This document shows positions 53,801 to 62,276 of a stretch of 64,000 bases of DNA, piece after piece (the stretch's first letter is position 1; every line of letters begins with the position of its first letter). The stretch is from Mesorhizobium loti. GTDB lineage: Bacteria > Pseudomonadota > Alphaproteobacteria > Rhizobiales > Rhizobiaceae. The translations under genes and the position numbers were made by a program. Below the pieces are notes generated by a model. That model had not been told where the DNA came from. It worked only from the letters and a program-made list of their open reading frames with translations, and did not search any database. The stretch spans positions 7,301,020-7,365,019 of the forward strand of contig AP017605.1 in assembly GCA_002356515.1 (NCBI GenBank). The letters are read 5' to 3'.

Positions 53801-54436
53801 CTACCCTACCGCCGACGTCGCAACGGGATGCCGCGACGTCTCAAGCGCCGAAAACCGCTTCAGGAACGCATCCTGTGCCCAGGTTACCGAGCGCGGCGTG
53901 AAATCGAAGCGCTCGGCGGAAAAACCGCGCGGACGGCCGAAGAATTCGGTTGCTTCGGCGGTCGAGAAGCCGGCGAGCAGCGTTGCCTCGAAATAGGCGG
54001 CGATCTGGTCGGCGCGTTTGATGTCCCTGCGCAGCGCCGCGGCCGGTTCGGGAGGCAGCGAGAAGCGCAGATGGATGGCGCGCTGCAGGCGCAGTTCGCA
54101 GTCCTTGTAGCTGCCGCCCATCACCGACTTGAACGGCGAGATCATGTCGCCGATGACATATTCAGGTGCGTCGTGCAGCAGCGCGGCGAGCCGATCGCTG
54201 GCCGAAGCCTGCGGCACCAGATCGTTGAACAGGGCCTCCACCAGCAGCGAATGCTGGGCGACCGAGAACGCGTGCTCGCCGCTGGTCTGGCCGTTCCATC
54301 GGGCGACACGGGCGAGCCCGTGGGCAATGTCGGAAATCTCGATGTCGAGCGGTGAGGGGTCGAGCAGGTCGAGCCGGCGGCCGGACAGCATGCGCTGCCA
54401 GGCGCGTGGCGGCGCACCGGTGCGGTCTGCCGCCAT
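53801..54436 (-). CDS. HD-domain phosphohydrolase (YfbR-like)
   Basis: A 211-residue HD-fold metal hydrolase. The metal ligands are in SGEHAFSVAQHSLLVEALF and AALLHDAPEYVIGDMISPFK, with a late Asp in DIKRADQIAAYFEATLL. The pattern is that of YfbR-type 5'-nucleotidases acting on deoxynucleoside monophosphates. Its ATG overlaps the ygfZ stop by one base, so the two are coupled, a frequent pairing in rhizobia. Confidence 0.9.
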   Translation of the reverse strand: MAADRTGAPPRAWQRMLSGRRLDLLDPSPLDIEISDIAHGLARVARWNGQTSGEHAFSVAQHSLLVEALFNDLVPQASASDRLAALLHDAPEYVIGDMISPFKSVMGGSYKDCELRLQRAIHLRFSLPPEPAAALRRDIKRADQIAAYFEATLLAGFSTAEATEFFGRPRGFSAERFDFTPRSVTWAQDAFLKRFSALETSRHPVATSAVG

Positions 54437-55296
54437 CAGGCTTCCTCCGCGCTGACGGTTTCCGGCGGAAAACTGAATTTGGCCCAGGCGGGAATGGCCA
54501 CCGTCACCGGCACAAGGCCGGCCAGGATCGGCTGGCCGGCGTCGAGCGCCGCCTTGACCCTGTCGATGCGGGCAATGGCAAGCCCTGTTGTGCCGGCGCT
54601 CGAGCCGAGCGTGCCGGCCGGCCGGCCCTCGACGGTGAGTTCGGTGCCGGAAGCGGGCAGGGCAAGCCCGGCCCGCACGATCAGCACGCGCCGCCTTGCC
54701 GTGCCGCGATGCTGCATGCGTGAGACCACTTCCTGGCCGACATAGCAGCCCTTCCTGAAGCCGACCCCGCCGGTCTCGTCGAGCAGCACGTCATGCGGGA
54801 AGGCGTCGCCCAACGCGTAGTCGGCGCCGCTTTCGGCGATGCCGTGCGCGATGCGGAAGGCCTGCCACGCGGCGATGTCGCCGGTATCTGCAACGCCGGC
54901 ATAGGAGCGCGTAACGCCTTCGTCGGGAAAGCGCCTGTCGGCAACCGCGGTTGAATCATTTTCTGAGGCGATTGACTCTCTTCCCCACGCAACGGTGACA
55001 AGCGCCTGTTCCGACTTGGTAATCTCGACCCTGGCGCGAAGTTTGTAGAGCATCAGCCGGCGAACGAAATCACCTGAAATATCGGCTCGGCATTCCAACC
55101 AGAAGGTGTTTTCGCCGGCACGCGAGATCAGGAAGTCGAACAGGATCTTGCCTTGCGGCGTCAACAGCGCACCGGGCTTGGCTTCGCCGGAGCCAAGCGT
55201 GTCGAGATCGGTGGTCAGGATGTTTTGCAGAAAGTGCTCGGCATCCGGGCCGGAGACGGAGATGAGCGCGCGGTCTTTCAGCAGGGCAAAGGGCAT
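54436..55296 (-). CDS. ygfZ: YgfZ/GcvT-like folate-binding protein
   Basis: A 286-residue aminomethyltransferase-fold protein for tetrahydrofolate-dependent Fe-S cluster assembly and repair and tRNA modification. The signature FRKGCYVGQEVVSRMQHRG places Cys184. SVSGPDAEHFLQNILTTDLD and LLTPQGKILFDFLISRAG are the folate-domain start. The ATG at 55296 matches the family N-terminus, though its upstream bases are pyrimidine-rich rather than an RBS; a TTG at 55323 is the alternative. It is divergent from the dihydroorotase-like gene, 75 bases away. Confidence 0.9.
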   Translation of the reverse strand: MPFALLKDRALISVSGPDAEHFLQNILTTDLDTLGSGEAKPGALLTPQGKILFDFLISRAGENTFWLECRADISGDFVRRLMLYKLRARVEITKSEQALVTVAWGRESIASENDSTAVADRRFPDEGVTRSYAGVADTGDIAAWQAFRIAHGIAESGADYALGDAFPHDVLLDETGGVGFRKGCYVGQEVVSRMQHRGTARRRVLIVRAGLALPASGTELTVEGRPAGTLGSSAGTTGLAIARIDRVKAALDAGQPILAGLVPVTVAIPAWAKFSFPPETVSAEEA

Positions 55297-55371
55297 GGGG
55301 AGGATAAAAGCCTGATCTTGCAAAACGGTTGGCCATTACGTAAGCCGCTGACACTCCCCCCGCAAGAGAGC

Positions 55372-56703
55372 ATGGCCATGACCTACGACCTCATCCTGAC
55401 AGGCGGCACAGTGGTCAACCATGACGGCGAGGGCGCGCGTGACATCGGCGTGAAGAATGGCCGCATCGCCGCAATAGGCGATCTCCGCAAAGCCTCGGCC
55501 GGCGAGACGATCGACTGCCGCGGCCTGTACATCCTGCCTGGTGTCGTCGACAGCCAGGTGCATTTTCGTGAGCCGGGACTGGAGCACAAGGAAGATCTGG
55601 AAACGGGCTCGCGGTCGGCGGTGCTTGGCGGCGTCACCGCGGTGTTCGAGATGCCCAACACCAACCCGCTGACCACCAGCGAGGCAACGCTTGCCGACAA
55701 GGTCCGGCGCGGCAGCGGCCGCATGCATTGCGATTTCGCGTTCTGGGTCGGCGGTACCCGCGACAACGCCGGAGATGTCGGCGAGCTCGAGCGGTTGCCG
55801 GGTGCGGCGGGAATAAAGGTTTTCATGGGGTCGTCCACCGGCGACCTGCTGGTCGAGGATGACGAAGGCGTCGCCTCGATCTTGCGGAACACCCGCCGCC
55901 GTGCGGCCTTTCATTCCGAGGACGAATTCCGGCTGCGCGAGCGCCTTGGCGAACGGATCGAGGGCGACCCGTCATCGCATCCGGTCTGGCGCGACGAGAT
56001 CGCCGCCTTGCGCTGCACCGAAAGGCTGGTGCGCATCGCCAGGCAGACCCGCGCCCGCATCCATGTCCTGCACATCTCGACCGCCGAGGAGATATTGTTC
56101 CTCGAACAGCACAAGGATGTCGCGACCTGCGAGGCGACGCCGCACCATCTGACGCTGAGCGCCGACGATTATGCGCGGCTGGGCACGTTGATCCAGATGA
56201 ACCCGCCGGTGCGCGCCTTCCGTCATCGCGAAGGCGTCTGGCACGGCATCGCGCAAGGCATCGTCGACGTGCTCGGCTCCGATCATGCACCGCACACGTT
56301 GGCCGAAAAGGCAAAACCCTATCCGGCCTCGCCCTCGGGCATGACCGGGGTACAGACGCTGGTGCCGATCATGCTCGACCACGTCAACGCCGGTCGGCTG
56401 ACCCTGCAGCGTTTCGTGGATCTGTCCAGTCACGGCCCGCAGCGCATCTTCGGCATGGCCAGAAAAGGCCGCATCGCAGCCGGCTACGACGCCGACTTCA
56501 CCATCGTCGACATGAAGCGGCGTGAGACCATCACCAATGCGCAGGCCGGTTCGAAGGCAGGCTGGACGCCCTATGACGGCAAGGATGTGACCGGCTGGCC
56601 GGTCGGCACCGTCATTCGCGGCCAGCGCGTTATGTGGGAAGGCGAGATCGTCACACCAAGCCAGGGCAGAGCGGTGGAGTTTTCCGAGGCGTTGCCGGGA
56701 TAG
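55372..56703 (+). CDS. dihydroorotase-like cyclic amidohydrolase
   Basis: A 443-residue amidohydrolase of the class I dihydroorotase/allantoinase group. It keeps the carboxylated lysine (K149 in AGIKVFMGSSTG), His181 in AFHSEDE, His234 in VLHISTAEE and Asp304 in GSDHAPHT. The first metal motif, normally D-x-H-x-H, reads VVDSQVHFREPG, with Gln62 in place of the first histidine. FEMPNTNPLTT is typical. It stands apart from other pyr genes. The start at 55372 has GAGAG just upstream; a second ATG lies two codons later. It could be a true dihydroorotase or a paralogue with another substrate. Confidence 0.88.
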   Translation: MAMTYDLILTGGTVVNHDGEGARDIGVKNGRIAAIGDLRKASAGETIDCRGLYILPGVVDSQVHFREPGLEHKEDLETGSRSAVLGGVTAVFEMPNTNPLTTSEATLADKVRRGSGRMHCDFAFWVGGTRDNAGDVGELERLPGAAGIKVFMGSSTGDLLVEDDEGVASILRNTRRRAAFHSEDEFRLRERLGERIEGDPSSHPVWRDEIAALRCTERLVRIARQTRARIHVLHISTAEEILFLEQHKDVATCEATPHHLTLSADDYARLGTLIQMNPPVRAFRHREGVWHGIAQGIVDVLGSDHAPHTLAEKAKPYPASPSGMTGVQTLVPIMLDHVNAGRLTLQRFVDLSSHGPQRIFGMARKGRIAAGYDADFTIVDMKRRETITNAQAGSKAGWTPYDGKDVTGWPVGTVIRGQRVMWEGEIVTPSQGRAVEFSEALPG

Positions 56704-56772
56704 CCTCGACCTCCCCCTTGTGGGGAGATCGGACCGAAGATCCGGGAGGAGGGCGCCCTCCTCACAAGGTGA
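56704..56772. repeat. palindromic intergenic repeat
   Basis: Successive short stems CTCCCCCTTGTGGGGAG, GATCGGACCGAAGATC and GGAGGGCGCCCTCC fill the gap after the dihydroorotase-like gene. The CTCCCCCTT...GGGGAGAT core recalls the arms of the longer element at 62108-62275. Confidence 0.65.
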
Positions 56773-56778
56773 GCTCGC

Positions 56779-57567
56779 TCAATCCCCGGCGACGAAAAAT
56801 GTCCACTGCCCGGCGGGCGTGATGCCGACGCGGTAGAAGATGTACGCACCGAACTGCTTCATGTCGTCGAAATCGCCGGCGGTGACAATTTTGAACAGTT
56901 CGACCCGCTGTTTGGCGTCAAGCTTGTCCAGCGGCAGCGCGAAGAAATACGGCCAGACATAGAGTTCCTGCGGTGTTCCGGCGTCGACATGGACATAGCC
57001 GGCACTGAGCACTTCCTCCAGGATGGCCAGGATCTCCTGGCCGTCAGGGTCGCCGGAAAGGCCTTTGAGGAAGGCGATGGCGTCGCCGTCGATGTCGGCC
57101 AGCGACAGCTGGGTCATGCTGTCGCCCTTGCCGATCAAGGGCCGGAGTTTTTCGATGTCGCCGCTCCTGCACGCTTCTATGATCAGATCATGCATGCGCC
57201 GCACGGGCTCGGGCAGCTTGCCGAGATCGTAGACGACCTCCGGCAAGGGCGCTTCGGGATCGACTCGCGGCCTGTTGGTGCCGCCATCGGATGGACTGTC
57301 AGGCTCCGCGGCGTCCGGAGCGGCCGGCTGCTGGCCGGTCGAAGGCGGCGTTCCCATTGGGTCAGGCATGGGAATCGCGCCGCCGGGCGAAACGTCGTCA
57401 TTCGTCGACGGTGCGACAGGTGAGGGAAGCTCTTCGCGTTGGATCTCGCTCAGCGCATAGGCCGGTCTGCTTGCCAGGCACGTCACAAAGGCAATCGTGG
57501 CACAGCAAGCGGCGAGGCGGATGTAGAGGACCAAACCCTGCGGCCCGCCTGACATCGGAAAATTCAC
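56779..57567 (-). CDS. secreted/membrane hypothetical protein, proline-rich linker
   Basis: A 262-residue protein. A signal or anchor helix is at about residues 13-34 (LYIRLAACCATIAFVTCLAS). A low-complexity Pro/Asp/Ser/Gly region (about 45-110) leads to a conserved-looking C-terminal domain (about 120-262). That domain has LGKLPEPVRRMHDLIIEACR, SGDIEKLRPLIGKGDS, EVLSAGYVHVDAGTPQELYV and GAYIFYRVGITPAGQWTFFV. I chose the GTG at 57567 because AAGGAG lies nine bases upstream. No known function is recognised; periplasmic location is inferred. Confidence 0.82.
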   Translation of the reverse strand: MNFPMSGGPQGLVLYIRLAACCATIAFVTCLASRPAYALSEIQREELPSPVAPSTNDDVSPGGAIPMPDPMGTPPSTGQQPAAPDAAEPDSPSDGGTNRPRVDPEAPLPEVVYDLGKLPEPVRRMHDLIIEACRSGDIEKLRPLIGKGDSMTQLSLADIDGDAIAFLKGLSGDPDGQEILAILEEVLSAGYVHVDAGTPQELYVWPYFFALPLDKLDAKQRVELFKIVTAGDFDDMKQFGAYIFYRVGITPAGQWTFFVAGD

Positions 57568-57622
57568 TGCCCGTATCTCCTTGGCTCCCGGGCACTTGAT
57601 CGTCAAGGAACCGGATGTCGGT

Positions 57623-57880
57623 TCAGTGGCGCAGCCGCTCGGGTTCGAAGGCGCCAGCAATCACCTTCTCGCGCATGCGGTCGAGCAGGGCAAGGGCAGA
57701 GGTCTCGCCGTTGGCGCGCAGCATTTCACCGAATGCGGTTTCAAGCGCCGCCTCGGCAATGATCTCCGGCTCGATGCCGGCCGAAAGGCCTTCCGCCCAG
57801 GCTTCGCTGTGGCTCTCCACCGCGGTCAGGCGCTTTTCCTCCCTGACCAGGGCATCGATGTCGTTGGCAGCATGTTCCAT
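57623..57880 (-). CDS. small helical hypothetical protein
   Basis: An 85-residue acidic protein, wholly helical in prediction: EHAANDIDALVREEKRLTAV, AGIEPEIIAEAALETAFGEM and LALLDRMREKVIAGAFEPER. No signal peptide or membrane segment. The ATG at 57880 has AAGGGTGG eleven bases upstream; an ATG at 57913 would add eleven residues. It lies upstream of the preceding gene on the same strand with a 55-base gap. Function unknown. Confidence 0.75.
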   Translation of the reverse strand: MEHAANDIDALVREEKRLTAVESHSEAWAEGLSAGIEPEIIAEAALETAFGEMLRANGETSALALLDRMREKVIAGAFEPERLRH

Positions 57881-58230
57881 AAGCGATGTCCACCCTTTCA
57901 AGCGGCGATCCATCCGTGCGGATCAGGCTTGATCTGTTCCGTTACACGCAGCCTCAAGTAAGTATCTGTAAATACGACATTTTTTTGATCGTCTTTTACA
58001 GAGGCGGCTGTATTTGGCGAAGCTGCGTTTCAACCCGGATCAAACTTAGCCGATTAGACCGGCCTGCGGGGCGAAAACCTTCAGTTTGAGTTAATTTCGC
58101 ATTCGTGCGGTAACGTTTGATTAACGCTGTTGCAGAAGCGCAACATCAGGATTGCACCAAGACACAGACCGGTACAAGCCGGATTTGTCCGACATGCCCA
58201 GCGACGGCTAGGATATCTGTTGATGGATGC
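57881..58230. other. 350-bp intergenic region
   Basis: No gene recognised. AT-rich at 57950-58020. The exact inverted repeat TCTGTAAA (57965-57972) / TTTACAGA (57995-58002) flanks a T-rich loop with TTTTTTTG. It is probably the promoter region for the minus-strand small-protein genes. Confidence 0.45.
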
Positions 58231-58608
58231 CTAGTTTCCGTAGCGCGAGGCGATATCACGCGACAGCGTCTCGCCTTCCTTCATGTAGCGGCTGATGGCC
58301 TCGGTAGCCGAGGCGGTGCACTGCGTATAGGTGCCGCCGAAGGAACGATAGCCGCGATTGAAGCTAGCGATGAAGCGGGCGCGCCGTTCGGGGTCCGGAT
58401 TTTCCGAATCGAGCAGTTTTTCCATCTCGCCACGCCACTGGTCGCCCTTCTCGCCGCACAGATTGCGCAGGAAATGCAGCGAGCCCAGAACCTCCGCCAG
58501 CCGCATCAGTCCCGGCTCGAACGGCGACTCGGCACTGAACGCCGGCCGCGCCGGGACGGCCGCGCTGACGGCAAGGCATAAAGCGACAAGAAGAGGAGCG
58601 CGGCTCAT
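58231..58608 (-). CDS. TIGR02301-family secreted protein
   Basis: A 125-residue exported protein. The signal peptide is MSRAPLLVALCLAVSAAVPA with likely cleavage at AFS-AE near residue 26. The mature domain has RLAEVLGSLHFLRNLCGEKG, DQWRGEMEKLLD, RRARFIASFNRGYRSFGGTY and TQCTASATEAISRYMKEGET, the pattern of alphaproteobacterial TIGR02301 proteins. Function unknown. It lies next to a Nudix gene on the same strand, 62 bases away. Confidence 0.9.
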   Translation of the reverse strand: MSRAPLLVALCLAVSAAVPARPAFSAESPFEPGLMRLAEVLGSLHFLRNLCGEKGDQWRGEMEKLLDSENPDPERRARFIASFNRGYRSFGGTYTQCTASATEAISRYMKEGETLSRDIASRYGN

Positions 58609-58670
58609 AAGTCTATGTGGCCAAACAATTTGTCGCCTGCAAGGCGTTTCCGGCGCGGCAGTTTGGGAAT

Positions 58671-59105
58671 TCAGCGGCTTTCAGGAGAACCAGCAGGTCG
58701 GCCAAGCAGATCTTCCGCCACCGCGAACACCGAACCGGCAAGCGGCAGCGCCGCCATCTCGTTGAGCGTATAGAAAGCGGCTGTCTCGGCATCGTCGCTG
58801 GCCATGGCCTCGCCACCGGCATAGGCCGCGCCGAAGACCGTAAGGCGGTAATCGACAGGGTGGGAATCGTCCCTGCCGTCGATATGGATTTCCCGAAGCG
58901 GGCGAAAACCGGTGGCACGCAAACCTGTCTCTTCCTGCAGCTCTCGCTTCGCGGCATCCTCCAGCGTCTCGCCGGCCTCGACCTTACCGCCGGGAAAGGC
59001 ATAGAGCCCTTGCGAGGGCTGCCGCGCTCGCTTGACCAGCAGCACGGTGTCACCACGCACGACGGCCACCGAGACGGCCGGAAGTGTCTTGCGCTGTTCG
59101 TTCAT
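58671..59105 (-). CDS. Nudix hydrolase
   Basis: A 144-residue Nudix pyrophosphohydrolase. The box GGKVEAGETLEDAAKRELQE followed by ETG is complete (G-x5-E-x7-RE-x-x-EE-x-G). VSVAVVRGDTVLLVKRAR opens the fold, and SQGLYAFPGGKV places it in the ADP-ribose pyrophosphatase/MutT-like group. The ATG at 59105 opens MNEQRKTLP; the longer frame has no better RBS. The substrate is unassigned. Confidence 0.9.
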   Translation of the reverse strand: MNEQRKTLPAVSVAVVRGDTVLLVKRARQPSQGLYAFPGGKVEAGETLEDAAKRELQEETGLRATGFRPLREIHIDGRDDSHPVDYRLTVFGAAYAGGEAMASDDAETAAFYTLNEMAALPLAGSVFAVAEDLLGRPAGSPESR

Positions 59106-59231
59106 GGTTTCCGATCGGGCTCGATGGCAGGTCTGTTGTGGACCGCCCAGCATGAGGAAGCTTTAGCGGTTGCGCAACGCCGCTTCCATCGCCACCTTCG
59201 ACCCGAACCATTCGAAGGGCGCCAATCGACC

Positions 59232-59993
59232 ATGTGCGGACGTTTTGCCTTGACCGCGACGCCGGACCAGACGGCCGCCTATCTGGGCTTGGCCGAGTTG
59301 GAGGGTTTCCCGCCGCGCTACAATATCGCGCCGACGCAGCCGATCCTGGTGGCGACCGCCGGCGCGCCGCGGGCACCGGGCTCCAATTTGCCCAACCGGC
59401 AGCCGATGCTGGTGCGCTGGGGGCTCATTCCCACCTGGGTCAAGGACACCAGGGAGTTTCCACTGCTGTTCAATGCGCGCTCGGAAGGCGCGATCGAAAA
59501 GGCTTCGTTCAAGGCAGCCATGCGCCATCGCCGCGCGCTGGTGCCGGCGTCGGGCTTCTATGAATGGCGGCAGACCGGGGGCAAGAAGGGGCAACCCTAT
59601 TGGATCCGCCCCAGGCATGGCGGCCTGGTCGCCTTTGCCGGCCTGATCGAGACCTATGCCGAGCCGGGCGGCTCGGAAATGGACACCGGCGCCATCCTGA
59701 CGGTCAACGCCAATGCCGACGTCGCCCATATCCACGATCGCATGCCGGTGGTGATCGATCCCAGGGATTTCGCCCGCTGGCTGGATTGCCGCACGCTCGA
59801 GCCGCGCGATGTCGCCGACCTGTTGCGGCCGGCGCAACTCGATTTCTTCGAGGCTATCCCCGTCTCCGACCTCGTCAACAAGGTCGCCAACGCCGGCCCG
59901 GAGATTCAGGTGAGGGGCGAGATCGGGCCGGAGCCCGAGAAGGCCAGGCGCCAGAAGCCTGGCGCCGATGACAGTCAGATGACGTTGTTCTAG
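59232..59993 (+). CDS. SOS-response-associated peptidase / abasic-site shield (YedK/HMCES family)
   Basis: A 253-residue SRAP-domain protein. After removal of Met1, Cys2 (MCGRFALTATPDQTAAY) forms a thiazolidine crosslink with abasic sites in single-stranded DNA. Other family marks are PRYNIAPTQPILVATAG, VRWGLIPTWVKD, FNARSEGAIEKASFK, RRALVPASGFYEWRQ with the catalytic Glu, and DRMPVVIDPRDFARWL with its upstream His (HIHDRMP). The start is fixed by the needed Cys2. A charged tail follows the domain. Confidence 0.95.
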   Translation: MCGRFALTATPDQTAAYLGLAELEGFPPRYNIAPTQPILVATAGAPRAPGSNLPNRQPMLVRWGLIPTWVKDTREFPLLFNARSEGAIEKASFKAAMRHRRALVPASGFYEWRQTGGKKGQPYWIRPRHGGLVAFAGLIETYAEPGGSEMDTGAILTVNANADVAHIHDRMPVVIDPRDFARWLDCRTLEPRDVADLLRPAQLDFFEAIPVSDLVNKVANAGPEIQVRGEIGPEPEKARRQKPGADDSQMTLF

Positions 59994-60061
59994 CTGAGCC
60001 TGTTGTCTGGAAGCGTAAATGAGCGCCTCATCGGCGCCTTTGGCGCCGGTCGCGCACCGCT

Positions 60062-60217
60062 TCAGGCAGCGCGGGGCGATACGATCTTCGGTGCCGGCTT
60101 CTTCTTCTTGGCGGTGTGGAGAAGGGCGGCGACGATCGCGGCCGGGCCGATTGCGCGATAGTGGCTGGCCAGCGCCGGTTGCTTGGCGCGGGTGGCTTCT
60201 TGCTTGCTTCGAGGCAT
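60062..60217 (-). CDS. 51-residue basic small protein
   Basis: A short frame with GGGAAGAG before the ATG at 60217. The product opens MPRSKQEATRAKQPALASHY, continues RAIGPAAIVAALLHTAKKKK and ends in VSPRAA. The composition (Lys/Arg/Ala, one amphipathic helix) suggests a nucleic-acid-binding microprotein. It lies in the gap between the HMCES-type gene and cysS. The RBS and protein-like composition support it; I do not recognise a family. Confidence 0.6.
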   Translation of the reverse strand: MPRSKQEATRAKQPALASHYRAIGPAAIVAALLHTAKKKKPAPKIVSPRAA

Positions 60218-60634
60218 GTTTCTCTTCCCAGGTAACGTTTTCGTGTTCGCGTTTGGCCGTTGAATCCGACCAAATCGTGACGCTTGGTGATCTAGCCGGC
60301 GAATGTTTCATGACTGTGCCGACATGTTTAATAAAATGTTTCACTGGCTGATTCCGCGTGATCAAGCGACGGATTTGCCGGTCCTGGCGACGTTTTTCCT
60401 GGGGTCAGCGGCTTGACGGCAACACTGACCAAGGCGATAAAGCCGCCCATGAAAACGTCTTTCGCCATCTGTGGCATTTGCATTATTGGCTAGCCTCGCG
60501 CTGGTCCGGACGTTTTCGCCTCATCTTTCCCCAGATTGGACAAACGCCCCGGCCAGCAGGCTGGAGCCTGATTTGCGCCGAGGCGCGGGGCTGGCTTCAT
60601 CCAGATAAAGAGTTCTGAACCGGGAAGGCATGGA
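60218..60634. other. 417-bp region upstream of cysS
   Basis: No trusted gene. It holds a 14-codon frame at 60449-60493 (MKTSFAICGICIIG) with two cysteine codons, and hairpin-prone stretches GGCCAGCAGGCTGG and GCGCCGAGGCGC between it and cysS. GGGAAGG near 60622 is the cysS Shine-Dalgarno. Promoters of cysS and of the 51-residue protein must lie here. Confidence 0.45.
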
Positions 60635-62068
60635 ATGTCAGACGCACCGCAGGGCCTGCGCCTCTACAACACGCTGACGCGCACGAAACAGGATTTCGTT
60701 CCGATCGATACGCTTAACGTGCGCATGTATGTCTGCGGCCCGACCGTCTACGACTTCGCCCATATCGGCAATGCCAGGCCGGTCATCGTCTTCGACGTGC
60801 TGTTCCGCTTGCTGCGCCATGTCTATGGCGAGACGCATGTCACCTATGTGCGCAACATCACCGACGTCGACGACAAGATCAACGCGCGCGCGCTCCGCGA
60901 TTTCGGTGGCGAGATATCAGCCGGAAAACTGTCGCTCAACGAAGCGATCCGGCGGGTGACCGAAAAGACCGCCGACCAGTTCCACAGGGATGTCGCCACG
61001 CTCGGCTGCCTGGAGCCGACGGTTGAGCCGCGCGCCACCGAATTCGTCGAACCGCGCGCCGACGGCAAGACCGACATGATCACCTTGATTCAAAGCCTGA
61101 TCAAACGCGGTCATGCCTATGTCGCGGCAGGCGAAGTTCTGTTCGACACCGCGTCGATGCCGGACTACGGCCAATTATCGAAGCGCAATCTCGACGAACA
61201 GCAGGCCGGCGCCCGCATCGCTGTCGATGCCCACAAGAAGAACCCTGGCGATTTCGTGCTGTGGAAGCTGTCGTCACCGGAAGAGCCGGGCTGGGAAAGT
61301 CCGTGGGGCAGGGGTCGGCCGGGCTGGCATGTCGAATGCTCGGCGATGTCGGCCGCCTATCTCGGCGAAGTCTTCGACATCCATGGCGGCGGCCTCGACC
61401 TGATCTTCCCGCATCATGAGAATGAGATCGCCCAGTCGCGCTGCGCCCACGGCACGTCAGTCATGGCCAATGTCTGGATGCACAATGGCTTCCTCCAGGT
61501 CGAGGGCCAGAAGATGTCGAAGAGCCTCGGCAATTTCTACTCGATCCACGAACTGCTGGAGACCGAGACCTTCGGCGGCCGCAGCTGGCCGGGCGAGGTT
61601 CTGCGGCTGGCGATGCTGATGACGCACTACCGCGAGCCGATCGACTTCTCCGTGCGCAAGCTGGAGGAGGCGGAGAACACGCTGCGCAAATGGAAACGCG
61701 CGGCGGATCTGGCGCCGGCTGCCGGGCAACTGCCGGCGCAGGTGGTCGATGCCTTGTCGGACGATCTCGCCACCTATGCCGCGTTCCAGATTTTGACGCA
61801 GATGGCCAGCGAGGCAGCGGACGGCAACGAGGCCGCCGCTGCGCTGAAGGCGTCGCTGCAATTCCTCGGCTTCGATGTCGCCTCGGCAGAGGTGGATGAG
61901 GCAGCGGTCGCCACGGCTATCGCCGACCGCTTGGCGCTGATCGCGGCCAAGAACTGGGCCGAGGCCGATCGGGTTAGGGATGAGCTTCTGGCGCAGGGCG
62001 TGCAGCTGAAGGACGGCAAGGATCCGGTGACCGGCGAGCGCGTCACGAGCTGGGAGGTTAAGCGGTGA
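60635..62068 (+). CDS. cysS: cysteinyl-tRNA synthetase
   Basis: A 477-residue class I synthetase. It has the zinc-ligand cysteine in [19 protein letters not shown], which also contains the HIGH-type signature. [20 protein letters not shown] follows, and [11 protein letters not shown] is the KMSKS loop. The C-terminal helical region is of the usual length, ending [20 protein letters not shown]. It is complete. A long inverted repeat begins 40 bases after the stop. Confidence 0.96.
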   Translation: MSDAPQGLRLYNTLTRTKQDFVPIDTLNVRMYVCGPTVYDFAHIGNARPVIVFDVLFRLLRHVYGETHVTYVRNITDVDDKINARALRDFGGEISAGKLSLNEAIRRVTEKTADQFHRDVATLGCLEPTVEPRATEFVEPRADGKTDMITLIQSLIKRGHAYVAAGEVLFDTASMPDYGQLSKRNLDEQQAGARIAVDAHKKNPGDFVLWKLSSPEEPGWESPWGRGRPGWHVECSAMSAAYLGEVFDIHGGGLDLIFPHHENEIAQSRCAHGTSVMANVWMHNGFLQVEGQKMSKSLGNFYSIHELLETETFGGRSWPGEVLRLAMLMTHYREPIDFSVRKLEEAENTLRKWKRAADLAPAAGQLPAQVVDALSDDLATYAAFQILTQMASEAADGNEAAAALKASLQFLGFDVASAEVDEAAVATAIADRLALIAAKNWAEADRVRDELLAQGVQLKDGKDPVTGERVTSWEVKR

Positions 62069-62107
62069 GGTTGGAGGCTTGGACCGCAGGATTGGAGAGG
62101 ACGGTGC

Positions 62108-62275
62108 GAGGCGCCCCCCTCTGTCCTGCCGGACATCTCCCCCTCAAGGGGGGAGATTGGCTGTCCCAGCCGCCTTCGCCAATCATCAACGCTGATGGTG
62201 GGGCGCGGTTCGCGAAGCTGCTGATCTCCCCCCTTGAGGGGGAGATGCCCGGCAGGGCAGAGAGGGGGGCCTCGC
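62108..62275. repeat. long inverted repeat abutting the DUF559 gene
   Basis: Left arm 62108-62157 (GAGGCGCCCCCCTCTGTCC... ending AGGGGGGAGAT) and right arm 62224-62275 (ATCTCCCCCCTTGAGG... ending GGGGGGCCTC) are near-perfect complements over about 50 bases around a 66-base centre. The right arm supplies GAGGGGGG (62262-62269), placed as a Shine-Dalgarno seven bases before the DUF559 ATG. Confidence 0.88.
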
Positions 62276-62276
62276 A

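Noticed and set aside
60358..60618. 86-residue plus-strand frame before cysS
   Set aside because: Trp/Arg-rich composition, no RBS, and it covers the likely cysS promoter region; read as chance.
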